NCBI GenBank assembly: GCA_910576325.1
Contig: CAJTIM010000022.1
Span: 1 to 64,000, forward strand
Source: Clostridia bacterium
GTDB taxonomy: Bacteria; Bacillota; Clostridia; Lachnospirales; Lachnospiraceae
DNA length: 64,000 bases
Direction of reading: 5' to 3'
The notes below the pieces were generated by a model that was not told the DNA's origin, did not search any database, and was given only the letters and a program-made list of their open reading frames with translations. This document shows, in pieces, positions 44,983-52,489 of this stretch. The translations under genes and the position numbers were made by a program. How positions within the stretch are numbered: position 1 is the stretch's first letter; every line of letters begins with the position of its first letter.

Positions 44983-45186
44983 TTATTCTATTTTAATATC
45001 CAAGGGCTTATCCAGCTCCTCCGAGACATATTTCCCGTTCTTCTTCCTCTGGCGTACACATTCGGAGAGAAGATATTCAATCTGCCCATTGACCGAGCGG
45101 AAATCGTCCTCTGCCCAGGCGGCAATTTCACCGTACAGCTTTGCAGAAAGGCGAAGGGGAATCTGTTTTTTCTGTGCGTCCGCCAT
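44983..45186 (-). CDS. Arc-like ribbon-helix-helix protein
   Basis: Protein of 67 aa with a ribbon-helix-helix fold signature: a basic strand QIPLRLSAKLYGEI, then helices AAWAEDDFRSVNGQIEYLLSECVRQRKK. This is the Arc/MetJ class of small dimeric DNA-binding proteins. It starts two bases after the SPFH gene, so the two are one operon. Such RHH proteins often occur next to SPFH proteins in Firmicutes; the reason is unknown. It could be an autoregulator of the pair. Confidence 0.82.
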   Translation of the reverse strand: MADAQKKQIPLRLSAKLYGEIAAWAEDDFRSVNGQIEYLLSECVRQRKKNGKYVSEELDKPLDIKIE

Positions 45187-45188
45187 CG

Positions 45189-46217
45189 TCAGTACAGGCT
45201 GCCGGAATTGACAACCGGCTGTGCATCATGATTGCCGCACAGAACAACCAGGAGATTGGATACCATTGCCGCCTTTCGTTCCTCATCCAACTCCACCGTA
45301 TGCTTCTCGTTCAAACGCTCCAGCGCCAGTTCCACCATGCCTACCGCCCCGTCTACAATCATCTTACGTGCGTCTACAATGGCAGATGCCTGCTGTCTCT
45401 GCAGCATAACGGCCGCAATCTCCGGCGCATAGGCCAGATAAGTTATCCGCGCTTCCAAAATCTCCAGGCCGGCGTCCGCTACCTTCTGCTGAATCTCGTT
45501 GCGGATACGGGAAGCCACTACCTCACTGGAGCCTCTTAAGCTGCCCTCGTCCGCAAGGCCGTCCCCGGTGGTATCCACATTGGGCGCTACGTCGTAAGGA
45601 TATATCCGCACAATATCACGGAGCGCGCTGTCACACTGAAGTGAAAGGTATTCTTTATAATTATCTACGTTGAACACGGCCTTTGCCGTATCCACTACCC
45701 TCCACATTACGGCAATTCCAATCTCTACCGGATTGCCCAGGCAGTCGTTGATCTTCTGGCGGCTGTTGTTCAGGGTCATAATCTTAAGAGAAATCTTTCT
45801 GTTAGCGCCGTCGCCGCTGATAGACGCCTGCCCGTAGGAGAGCATCAGAGGTTTGCCGGCGCCTCCGTCCACGTCGCCGCTCTGGTTCAGCCTTGTCTTG
45901 GCTGCCGGATTCACGCTGCTGCAAAAAGGATTCACATAGTAGAAGCCTTCCTCCTTCAAGGTGCCTATATAGTTACCGAATAAAGTGAGAACAAGCGCTT
46001 CCTGAGGCTTCAAAACCTTCAGTCCCATGAGGGGAACCCAGCCTATGGCTATCCAGATAAAGCCTGCTACGAGCAGAAGGACTGCAAGAGCGCCGCCGCC
46101 ATTATCTGACATATTGGCTCCCAGTATGACGCACCCAATTCCCGCCGCGTACAGCAGAATAATCAGAAATAACATGGCGAAACCATTTTTCTTATGATTT
46201 AATATTTTTTCCTTCAT
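45189..46217 (-). CDS. SPFH/Band 7 domain membrane protein
   Basis: Stomatin/prohibitin-like protein of 342 aa. Two adjacent hydrophobic segments (MLFLIILLYAAGIGCVILG and ALAVLLLVAGFIWIAIGWV) anchor it. The SPFH domain follows (EALVLTLFGNYIGTLKEEGFYYVNPF, AVMWRVVDTAKAVFNVDNY, LRDIVRIYPYD), then a helical region. ATG 46217 is the start, after GGAGG; the open frame extends 20 codons further. SPFH proteins form membrane cages or scaffolds for proteases and lipid domains. No NfeD or protease gene is beside it. Confidence 0.9.
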   Translation of the reverse strand: MKEKILNHKKNGFAMLFLIILLYAAGIGCVILGANMSDNGGGALAVLLLVAGFIWIAIGWVPLMGLKVLKPQEALVLTLFGNYIGTLKEEGFYYVNPFCSSVNPAAKTRLNQSGDVDGGAGKPLMLSYGQASISGDGANRKISLKIMTLNNSRQKINDCLGNPVEIGIAVMWRVVDTAKAVFNVDNYKEYLSLQCDSALRDIVRIYPYDVAPNVDTTGDGLADEGSLRGSSEVVASRIRNEIQQKVADAGLEILEARITYLAYAPEIAAVMLQRQQASAIVDARKMIVDGAVGMVELALERLNEKHTVELDEERKAAMVSNLLVVLCGNHDAQPVVNSGSLY

Positions 46218-46376
46218 AGAAATATCCTCCGTTCTTTTTGATACCAAAATCATATCATTAAGATATTTATTTGTCAAGAGGAATAAAAAAATTTATAATT
46301 AGGAAGCCCTTTTTCGGTAAAATTATTACCATACAAAGGCTTTTTGATATGCTTTATGAAAGGAGTTGCTTAATCT

Positions 46377-46448
46377 ATGAAAAAACAAAAGGCCACTCTG
46401 TCACAGGCGCAGCTCCCGCTGATGCCCTCGTCCGCCGCATGGTTTTGA
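46377..46448 (+). CDS. Possible 23-codon small open reading frame
   Basis: An ATG with AAAGGAG eleven bases upstream opens a 23-codon frame beginning MKKQKATLSQAQ and ending SSAAWF. It lies alone in the 277 bases between the SPFH gene and the NarL-type two-component system. It could be a real peptide, or a remnant of a longer gene. I do not recognise it. Confidence 0.25.
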   Translation: MKKQKATLSQAQLPLMPSSAAWF

Positions 46449-46494
46449 GGAAGCTGAAACTTATACGGAAAGCATTTGCATATTTGATGAGAAA

Positions 46495-47109
46495 TTAACA
46501 AATCGGCGGGAGGTATCCTAATTGAATCGCCTTGGTTACAGCTTCGACAGAGGAGGAAACATCAAGCTTTTCAAATATATGCTGTAAATGATTGGAGAGG
46601 GTACGCTCGCTGATATAAAGTGTGCCTGCAATCTCTTTCCGCTTTCTGCCGTTAGCTATAAGCTGCAAAATCTGTTTTTCACAGTCAGTTAATTCTTCTA
46701 AAAACGGAATTGAACCGTTGAAGATAAATTTTCCCTGCATGATTTGTGAAAGAAAAGTGATCAGCATTTCCGGTTCCGTATTTTTGTTGATAAATCCTTT
46801 TGCCCCGATTTTTTTGGCTTCGTTGCGGTATACCGGAAGATCGTATCCGGACAGGATAACAATTTTTTGCTCCGGATAATTGGATAATATCTGCCTTGCT
46901 AATTCCAAACCGTCTTCGGATGATATATTTTTTAAATTGATATCCATGAGCAGGATATCCGGGGCATCTTCTTCAATGAATTTATCCAATAGGGAAATAT
47001 CATTGATACTTTTAAAGTTTTTTATTTCCGGGTAGTCTGATAATGCAATTTCCAGACTTTTGGAAAATAGAACGTGGTCATCGACTAATAAAATATTGAC
47101 AAGAAGCAT
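46495..47109 (-). CDS. NarL/LuxR-type response regulator
   Basis: Response regulator of 204 aa. Receiver domain: ILLVDDHVLFSKSL, phospho-acceptor in DILLMDINLK, Lys in GFINKN. Output domain: LTDCEKQILQLIANGRKRKEIA, then ISERTLSNHLQHIFEKL, a LuxR helix-turn-helix. The gene overlaps the kinase by 32 bases; AAAGGAG directly abuts the ATG, so the true initiation point may lie a few codons later or be coupled to kinase translation. It is predicted to control the ABC transporter genes upstream. Confidence 0.88.
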   Translation of the reverse strand: MLLVNILLVDDHVLFSKSLEIALSDYPEIKNFKSINDISLLDKFIEEDAPDILLMDINLKNISSEDGLELARQILSNYPEQKIVILSGYDLPVYRNEAKKIGAKGFINKNTEPEMLITFLSQIMQGKFIFNGSIPFLEELTDCEKQILQLIANGRKRKEIAGTLYISERTLSNHLQHIFEKLDVSSSVEAVTKAIQLGYLPPIC

Positions 47110-48643
47110 CTCCTTTCATTGGCAAGTTAATACGGACGCAGATTCCATGTGGGAAGTTTGGGGTTATACTTACAGTGCCGTCCATACTATGCACACGGTC
47201 AGTGCTTAATGCAAGACCTCTGTGTTTTGATGAGTCTGCACAGGTGAGGCTGTCGGTATCGGCACTCCCATTATCTTTTACGCATAATACTATTATTCCT
47301 TTATCCTGTGTAAGCGTTATCCATGCTTTTTCTCCCGTAGAGTGTTTATAAACATTCGTGACGAGTTCTTTCAAAAGCCGATATATGAAGATATCATATG
47401 GCGGAACTAAAAATAAAGAGTCTGAACAGTCAAAAACAATGCTGACGTGGCGATCAGGAAATGATTGCGCAATATGTGCAAGCAAATTTTGATAATTCTC
47501 TTTTATAGTAAGTTTTGACAGCAATACAGGATGGTAATTCTGCATCTGCTCACGGATATAGCTGTTCATACTATCAAGGGTTTCCGTGATTATTTTCTGT
47601 ATCTCAGGTCTTGTTGATTTATGCATCATATTTTTTATGGAAAGCAGGTCTTGAAGTATATTATCATGAAGAAAGTTTGAAAATTCAAGATTTATCTGCT
47701 CTTCCTGCTGTAACTGTGCCAATGCAGCATTATATTTGCTTTCCATAACCATGTTGCCTGATCCCTGCCGCAAATTAAAATCCAGTATGATATTGCAGAC
47801 ATAGATAAATGCAAACATAGCGTCCAACATAAGAAGGTAAGATAACCAGCCGATACCCAGAGTCATTGTAATCAGACCACAAATGATAACGCCGAAAAGC
47901 AGGAGCAACATCAACTGGAATCTGCTAAATATGGCTGATAATGGAAAACTGCAATGCTCTTTTAGTATAATACCGTGAATACTCATGGAGAAAAGCAGGA
48001 CAGGGATATACACTCCAAAATTTGAAAGATTTCCTTTTATGCCCATTGTGGTAAGACAGTATGCAATGAATAAGATGATTATTACCACAAGAGAGAACAG
48101 AATGGACTTCCATTCTGCTTTCAGAACAAAAGCAGCTCTTTTTCTATGGTAAGCAACAACAAAAATGAAACAAAGCCAGCTTGCCAAAAACTGGATGCCA
48201 TACAACAATGCAAACATATTATCTGATATTAAAATGCCGATAAGGGAGCAGATACAGGTTCCAGTCAGGCAGAGGTTTGCTGCTTTTTTGAATTTATAAC
48301 CGCTCCTCTGAAATAAAAACATAAGTATGAAATTTATGAAAATGCACCATATAACTGGACTTAAGGCATAAAAAGCAATATTTGTTATAGCGTTGTCCGA
48401 AACTGAAAGGGATATATACCAACTGTCTAATGCCAGCAGACCGCAAAACAAAGAAATAGCTTTATTATCTCTGATATTGCAGGAGCTCACATAAGCAGCG
48501 TCTATCAGCATCAGCGATGACAGGAATACTGATACGGTTTTGCTCATGCCGCAAGGCATCTGAATATTTATTTCCAGCCCCATATATATTATAAGCAGGA
48601 TGGAATTTATAAAAAGCAAAAGCTTAAAGATCATACGCTTCAT
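47078..48643 (-). CDS. NarL-type sensor histidine kinase with multi-pass sensor
   Basis: Kinase of 521 aa. The first 300 residues are nearly all hydrophobic, with about eight predicted membrane helices and no large outside domain, so it senses within the membrane or through a partner. The dimerisation region has the phospho-acceptor in FLHDNILQDLLSIKNMMHK. The ATPase domain has LLKELVTNVYKHS (N box) and VKDNGSADTD. It lies just downstream of a BceAB-like transporter, an arrangement in which the transporter itself can act as the sensor. The DNA is AT-rich compared with the core genes. Confidence 0.85.
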   Translation of the reverse strand: MKRMIFKLLLFINSILLIIYMGLEINIQMPCGMSKTVSVFLSSLMLIDAAYVSSCNIRDNKAISLFCGLLALDSWYISLSVSDNAITNIAFYALSPVIWCIFINFILMFLFQRSGYKFKKAANLCLTGTCICSLIGILISDNMFALLYGIQFLASWLCFIFVVAYHRKRAAFVLKAEWKSILFSLVVIIILFIAYCLTTMGIKGNLSNFGVYIPVLLFSMSIHGIILKEHCSFPLSAIFSRFQLMLLLLFGVIICGLITMTLGIGWLSYLLMLDAMFAFIYVCNIILDFNLRQGSGNMVMESKYNAALAQLQQEEQINLEFSNFLHDNILQDLLSIKNMMHKSTRPEIQKIITETLDSMNSYIREQMQNYHPVLLSKLTIKENYQNLLAHIAQSFPDRHVSIVFDCSDSLFLVPPYDIFIYRLLKELVTNVYKHSTGEKAWITLTQDKGIIVLCVKDNGSADTDSLTCADSSKHRGLALSTDRVHSMDGTVSITPNFPHGICVRINLPMKGDASCQYFISR

Positions 48644-48697
48644 ATTTTTGCCCCCTTATCCATGCCTAAATTATATCATTTACCTGTGTGTATACAA

Positions 48698-50707
48698 CTA
48701 AAATTCTCTCAAAACCATTTTACAGCAGGTATGGACAGTCATACAGTAATAAATCAGATAAATGATCAGTGTCAGCGCAATGGCTAATATCGCAGGGACG
48801 TATAAAGCAATACTGTTCGCCAAAAGGTTCTGCATAAGCGCTGTTTTGTATACTAATGTAGCAAAGATACAGTCTGCCAATCCGAACAGAAACGGAATGC
48901 TAAAAAATGTGATTGCCTGTTTCCTGATGATTTTTTTAACCTTCCTGTTCGTATATCCCATTTTTACAAGGATATCGTAATCGGATTTTGAGTCGGCTAT
49001 CGCCGAAATGTTATTAAAATACAGAATGCTGCCTGTTGCTATAAAGAATAATACTACAAGAAAGCCTATCAGCAGGAAAGTAGAGCTGTTCAGGGAAACT
49101 ACTTCATGTATCCTGTGGGAATTGCCCTGCAGGTAAGGACTTTTATCCAAATATGCAGATAGAGACTGAAACAGCTCCTCGTTACCTGTTATGGAACTTC
49201 CATTTATACTTAAGACTGTCGTTTCGGGGGCGGCATTTTCAGATATCATTTTGTATAAATTGTCACTTACAATCAAAGTGCCAACACTGTTCGCAAAAGA
49301 AATAGGATTATTTAATGTGGTCATAGTCACAGTGACAGGCATTTCTGTATTGTTTATGAGCAACGGATAAGTGCTGCCTGTTTCATCTTTGCCGGAAGCC
49401 GGCTGGTATCTTACAAAAATACACTCATTGTTGTTTAGTGCTGCAAATTGTTCCAAAGCCTTTTGCCGCCCCTGTGCTTTCAGAATGGCGGTATAGTCAG
49501 AATATGAGATACATTCAAAACCTGCATTCCGAAGGATTTTCTCGTTGTCAGCATCTCCCTTGGAAGTTCCGACACTGTATTCCATAGGAAGCTGCCTGGC
49601 AGCAGAAGTAACTTTATAAATATCGGTCTGCAGGAATGTAATATCATCTCCGGATGAATAGTTGTTCACTATCTCCATGATTGCAGACAGATCGCTCTCT
49701 TTTTCAATACGGCACTCAATTTCTGACGGAGCAATGCGGGATACTGCTGCAATCGGATAATACAGGGAGAGTGCCATAACACTGGAAACAGTCAAAGTTG
49801 CGGCGGACAGTAATGTGAGCATGATCAGCGTTTTTGAATTGGAGCGCATCCGGTATATAAACCCCGGTGAAGTAATGATTCTTGTTTCCGTATAAAATTT
49901 CTTCTTATTTTTTTTGCCGGTCTGTACCGCATAAGGGAGAAAAGATGCAATAAAAAGCACTGTCCCAAAAAGAATGAGTATAAATGTAAACATTCCAACA
50001 GCATAAAAACCGACCGAAAACCAAACAGATTTTTCGCCCCGCAGGATGTCAAGGGCAATACCATATCCCAAAATGACAGATGCAAACCCGATGATGGAAG
50101 GAGCGGCATGGAACTTTGTCTGCTTTTCCGCACTTTTTTCAAACCGTACTAAATCCATAAGGGAAGATTTAAAAAGAAATCTGCTGTTGGACAGCGATAA
50201 TATGATAATAATGGCAAAAACAAAACATGCTGTCTTTACCATAGCATTCAGGTTAAAAAACGGTATTTCTGAATTATTGACTGTCAAATCCAGTAATTTC
50301 GTAATGCCAAACACAATGCCTTTGTGGAACAGACCGCCCAAAAGGATTCCGATTACGAAAGCCCCCAAACAGGAGAGCAGGTTTTCTGCTGTAAGCAGGG
50401 ACAGTATCGTGGACTTCCGATATCCTAATAATGCATAAATCCCCAATTCCTTTGTGCGCCGGCGCAGGAAGAAACGGTTTGAATATGACATATAAAAAAT
50501 TACAAATGCCATAAGGAACATAGAAATCGTGTTGCACATGGTTTCCACCCGCCCGTCGCCTGATATTTTCTCAAGCATAACTTTATTCATGGAAAATGAA
50601 GTAAATGCAAAAAAAATAGTAATCACAAAGGAAATGGACAATAAATAGAGGGCATAAAAGGAAAAATTATTTTTTAGGTTCTTAAGTGCCGTAGATAAAT
50701 GGTTCAT
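48698..50707 (-). CDS. FtsX-type ABC transporter permease (BceB-like)
   Basis: Permease of 669 aa. The layout is that of BceB/VraG-type peptide-antibiotic transporters: one helix near the start, a block of helices, a large outside domain of about 210 residues (roughly 330-540) and a final three-helix FtsX segment (LLIGFLVVLFFIATGSILYF). YSNRFFLRRRTKELGIYALLGYRKSTI is the typical coupling helix. It acts with the ATPase encoded 10 bases upstream. Bacitracin or lantibiotic detoxification is the usual role; the target here is unknown. Confidence 0.87.
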   Translation of the reverse strand: MNHLSTALKNLKNNFSFYALYLLSISFVITIFFAFTSFSMNKVMLEKISGDGRVETMCNTISMFLMAFVIFYMSYSNRFFLRRRTKELGIYALLGYRKSTILSLLTAENLLSCLGAFVIGILLGGLFHKGIVFGITKLLDLTVNNSEIPFFNLNAMVKTACFVFAIIIILSLSNSRFLFKSSLMDLVRFEKSAEKQTKFHAAPSIIGFASVILGYGIALDILRGEKSVWFSVGFYAVGMFTFILILFGTVLFIASFLPYAVQTGKKNKKKFYTETRIITSPGFIYRMRSNSKTLIMLTLLSAATLTVSSVMALSLYYPIAAVSRIAPSEIECRIEKESDLSAIMEIVNNYSSGDDITFLQTDIYKVTSAARQLPMEYSVGTSKGDADNEKILRNAGFECISYSDYTAILKAQGRQKALEQFAALNNNECIFVRYQPASGKDETGSTYPLLINNTEMPVTVTMTTLNNPISFANSVGTLIVSDNLYKMISENAAPETTVLSINGSSITGNEELFQSLSAYLDKSPYLQGNSHRIHEVVSLNSSTFLLIGFLVVLFFIATGSILYFNNISAIADSKSDYDILVKMGYTNRKVKKIIRKQAITFFSIPFLFGLADCIFATLVYKTALMQNLLANSIALYVPAILAIALTLIIYLIYYCMTVHTCCKMVLREF

Positions 50708-50717
50708 GGGTACTTCC

Positions 50718-51467
50718 CTACCTTTCTGTGTCTAATTTTGCGGTTGTCTGTGCAATGGATTCATAGAATGCACGCCTGTCAGCATTTTGTTTCAATAATT
50801 CCTGAATGATGCAGCCGTCTTTAAAAATCAGGATGCGGTCAGCAAAACTTGCAGCATAAGCATCATGTGTGACCATTAGTATCGTAGTATGGAGATTTTC
50901 GTTTGATTCCTTTAAAGTGTTCAGCAAATCTGTTGCGGAACTTGAATCCAATGCCCCGGTCGGTTCGTCTGCAAATAAAATGCTTGGATGTTTCACAATA
51001 GCCCTTAGAGCGGAAGCACGCTGCCTTTGCCCGCCAGAAAGCTCACTTGGATATTTTTCTAACTGTGCGTCAATACCAAAGCTTTTCGCCAGGCTCCGTA
51101 TCATGTTTTCTATTTTTTTTGGTGGGAGTTTCCGTAAAGTCAGTGGAACAGCGATATTCTCAAAAATAGTAAGGCTGTCTAACAGCAGATATTCCTGGAA
51201 AATAAAACCCAGATTATCCCTGCGGAAATCCGCTGCTTTGGAATCGGTCAGATTTTTAAGATTAACACCGTTTATTGTAATGCTGCCGCTTGTGGGTGTA
51301 TCAATAGTAGAAAGAACATTAAGCAATGTTGTCTTTCCTGATCCGGAAGCACCCATAATAGCAATAAATTCGCCGTCCGTTACGCTGAACGATACTTTGT
51401 TAAGGCTTGGGCGCTGTGATTTCGCATAAATTTTTGTTACATTTTTCGCTTCCAATAATGTAGCCAC
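50718..51467 (-). CDS. ABC transporter ATPase (BceA-like)
   Basis: ATPase of 249 aa in the MacB/LolD group. Walker A is GASGSGKTTL, the signature LSGGQRQRAS, Walker B ILFADEPTGALD, and the switch His is in LMVTHDAYAAS. A GTG at 51467 is chosen as start: AAAGGAG lies ten bases before it and the next residues (ATLLEAKNVTKIY) match family N-termini. The open frame runs on to 51569 but then reads through a long hairpin. It pairs with the following FtsX-type permease. Confidence 0.88.
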   Translation of the reverse strand: MATLLEAKNVTKIYAKSQRPSLNKVSFSVTDGEFIAIMGASGSGKTTLLNVLSTIDTPTSGSITINGVNLKNLTDSKAADFRRDNLGFIFQEYLLLDSLTIFENIAVPLTLRKLPPKKIENMIRSLAKSFGIDAQLEKYPSELSGGQRQRASALRAIVKHPSILFADEPTGALDSSSATDLLNTLKESNENLHTTILMVTHDAYAASFADRILIFKDGCIIQELLKQNADRRAFYESIAQTTAKLDTER

Positions 51468-51525
51468 TTCTTTTATTCTCCTTTGCTGCTTTTTTGATAA
51501 CAGTATTATAATTTTGGGGGTGTAA

Positions 51526-51575
51526 AAAAGAATGAGTAAATTACGCAGATTTTTGCGTAATTTACTCATTCTTTT
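51526..51575. repeat. Perfect 22-bp inverted repeat between divergent genes
   Basis: Two perfect 22-base arms (51526-51547, starting AAAAGAATGAG, and 51554-51575) flank a six-base GATTTT loop. It has an A-run on one side and a T-run on the other, like a bidirectional terminator. However, it sits between two divergently transcribed genes, where no transcript should end. Confidence 0.85.
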
Positions 51576-51642
51576 AAAAAAGCAGGATGGAAAAGATAAA
51601 TGCCAGCGCCACAGAATAAATCAACAAAATTTTTTTGAGCCA

Positions 51643-51700
51643 TTGACAAACTCTCTGATTTGCAATATTATATAACAGTGATATATAACGATGTTATATA
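51643..51700 (+). promoter_or_regulatory. Promoter and operator of the TetR gene
   Basis: TTGACA (51643-51648) and TATTAT (51666-51671) are 17 bases apart. A perfect inverted repeat TATATAACA (51669-51677) ... TGTTATATA (51692-51700) overlaps the -10 box and the start point, which is a standard arrangement for TetR autorepression. The start codon follows 16 bases later. Confidence 0.8.
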
Positions 51701-51715
51701 AAAGAGGGTGAGAAA

Positions 51716-52333
51716 ATGAGCGAAGAAGAACAGACAACACTACATTTAATCCTTTCAGCCGCTATGCAGGAATTTCTTGAAAAAGGTTATAAGTCCGCTT
51801 CCTTGCGGAACATTGTCAAAACGGCGGGCGTGACAACGGGTGCATTTTATGGTTACTATGACAGCAAGGAAGATTTATTTGAAGCACTGGTAGGCGAACA
51901 CTACAATTTCTTATTGAAACTCTTTTGCAAGGCGCAGAAAGAATTTGCAGAAATCCCGCCGGAGGAACAGCCCGACAATCTCACTTCTACTTCCGGCGTG
52001 TATATGTACGAAATGCTCTTGTATGCCTATGAACACTTGAATGAATTTAAGCTCATACTTTGCTGTTCGGAGGGAACACGTTTTTCAAAACTGATTGATG
52101 AAATGGTGGAAATCGAAACAAAGGGAACCCATGATTATTTAGCGGTTCTTGAAAAGTTAGGCAGACCTGCGCCGCCCATTGATGAACGGTTGGAGCATAT
52201 CTTGATTACAGGAATGTTTAACACCTTTTTTGAGCTGATTATACATGAAATGCCGCTTGAAGAAGCAAAGCATTATCTGAAAGAAATGAGAGCATTCTAT
52301 ACTGCCGGGTGGATGAAAATTTTGGGGCAATAA
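51716..52333 (+). CDS. TetR-family transcriptional regulator
   Basis: Regulator of 205 aa. The N-terminal helix-turn-helix is typical (ILSAAMQEFLEKGYKSASLRNIVKTAGVTTGAFYGYYDSKEDLFEALV-like, shown only in part here by KGYKSASLRNIV and GAFYGYYDSKEDLF). The remaining 150 residues form the ligand-binding/dimer domain. It precedes two ABC half-exporter genes on the same strand and is the likely repressor of that operon, as well as of itself. Ligand unknown; probably an exported drug or metabolite. Confidence 0.9.
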   Translation: MSEEEQTTLHLILSAAMQEFLEKGYKSASLRNIVKTAGVTTGAFYGYYDSKEDLFEALVGEHYNFLLKLFCKAQKEFAEIPPEEQPDNLTSTSGVYMYEMLLYAYEHLNEFKLILCCSEGTRFSKLIDEMVEIETKGTHDYLAVLEKLGRPAPPIDERLEHILITGMFNTFFELIIHEMPLEEAKHYLKEMRAFYTAGWMKILGQ

Positions 52334-52350
52334 AAACGAATAAACTCGTT

Positions 52351-52421
52351 AGGGCAATCTGCCCTATAATTTTTGCACGTTGGTTAGTTATTGCTAACTA
52401 CATGAAGATATTACTAACCAA
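52351..52421 (+). repeat. Two inverted repeats between the TetR and exporter genes
   Basis: AGGGCA-ATC-TGCCCT (52351-52365) is followed by ATAATTTTT, a weak terminator-like hairpin. After it, TTGGTTAGT (52380-52388) and ACTAACCAA (52413-52421) form a perfect inverted repeat with a nested GTTAG/CTAAC. The second may be an operator for the exporter genes; no clear promoter boxes are visible. Confidence 0.5.
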
Positions 52422-52489
52422 AATACGGATATTTGAGGACAGCTATTTTGTTCTCATATCATAAAAATATTTTTTAGGAGGTTTTTTCA

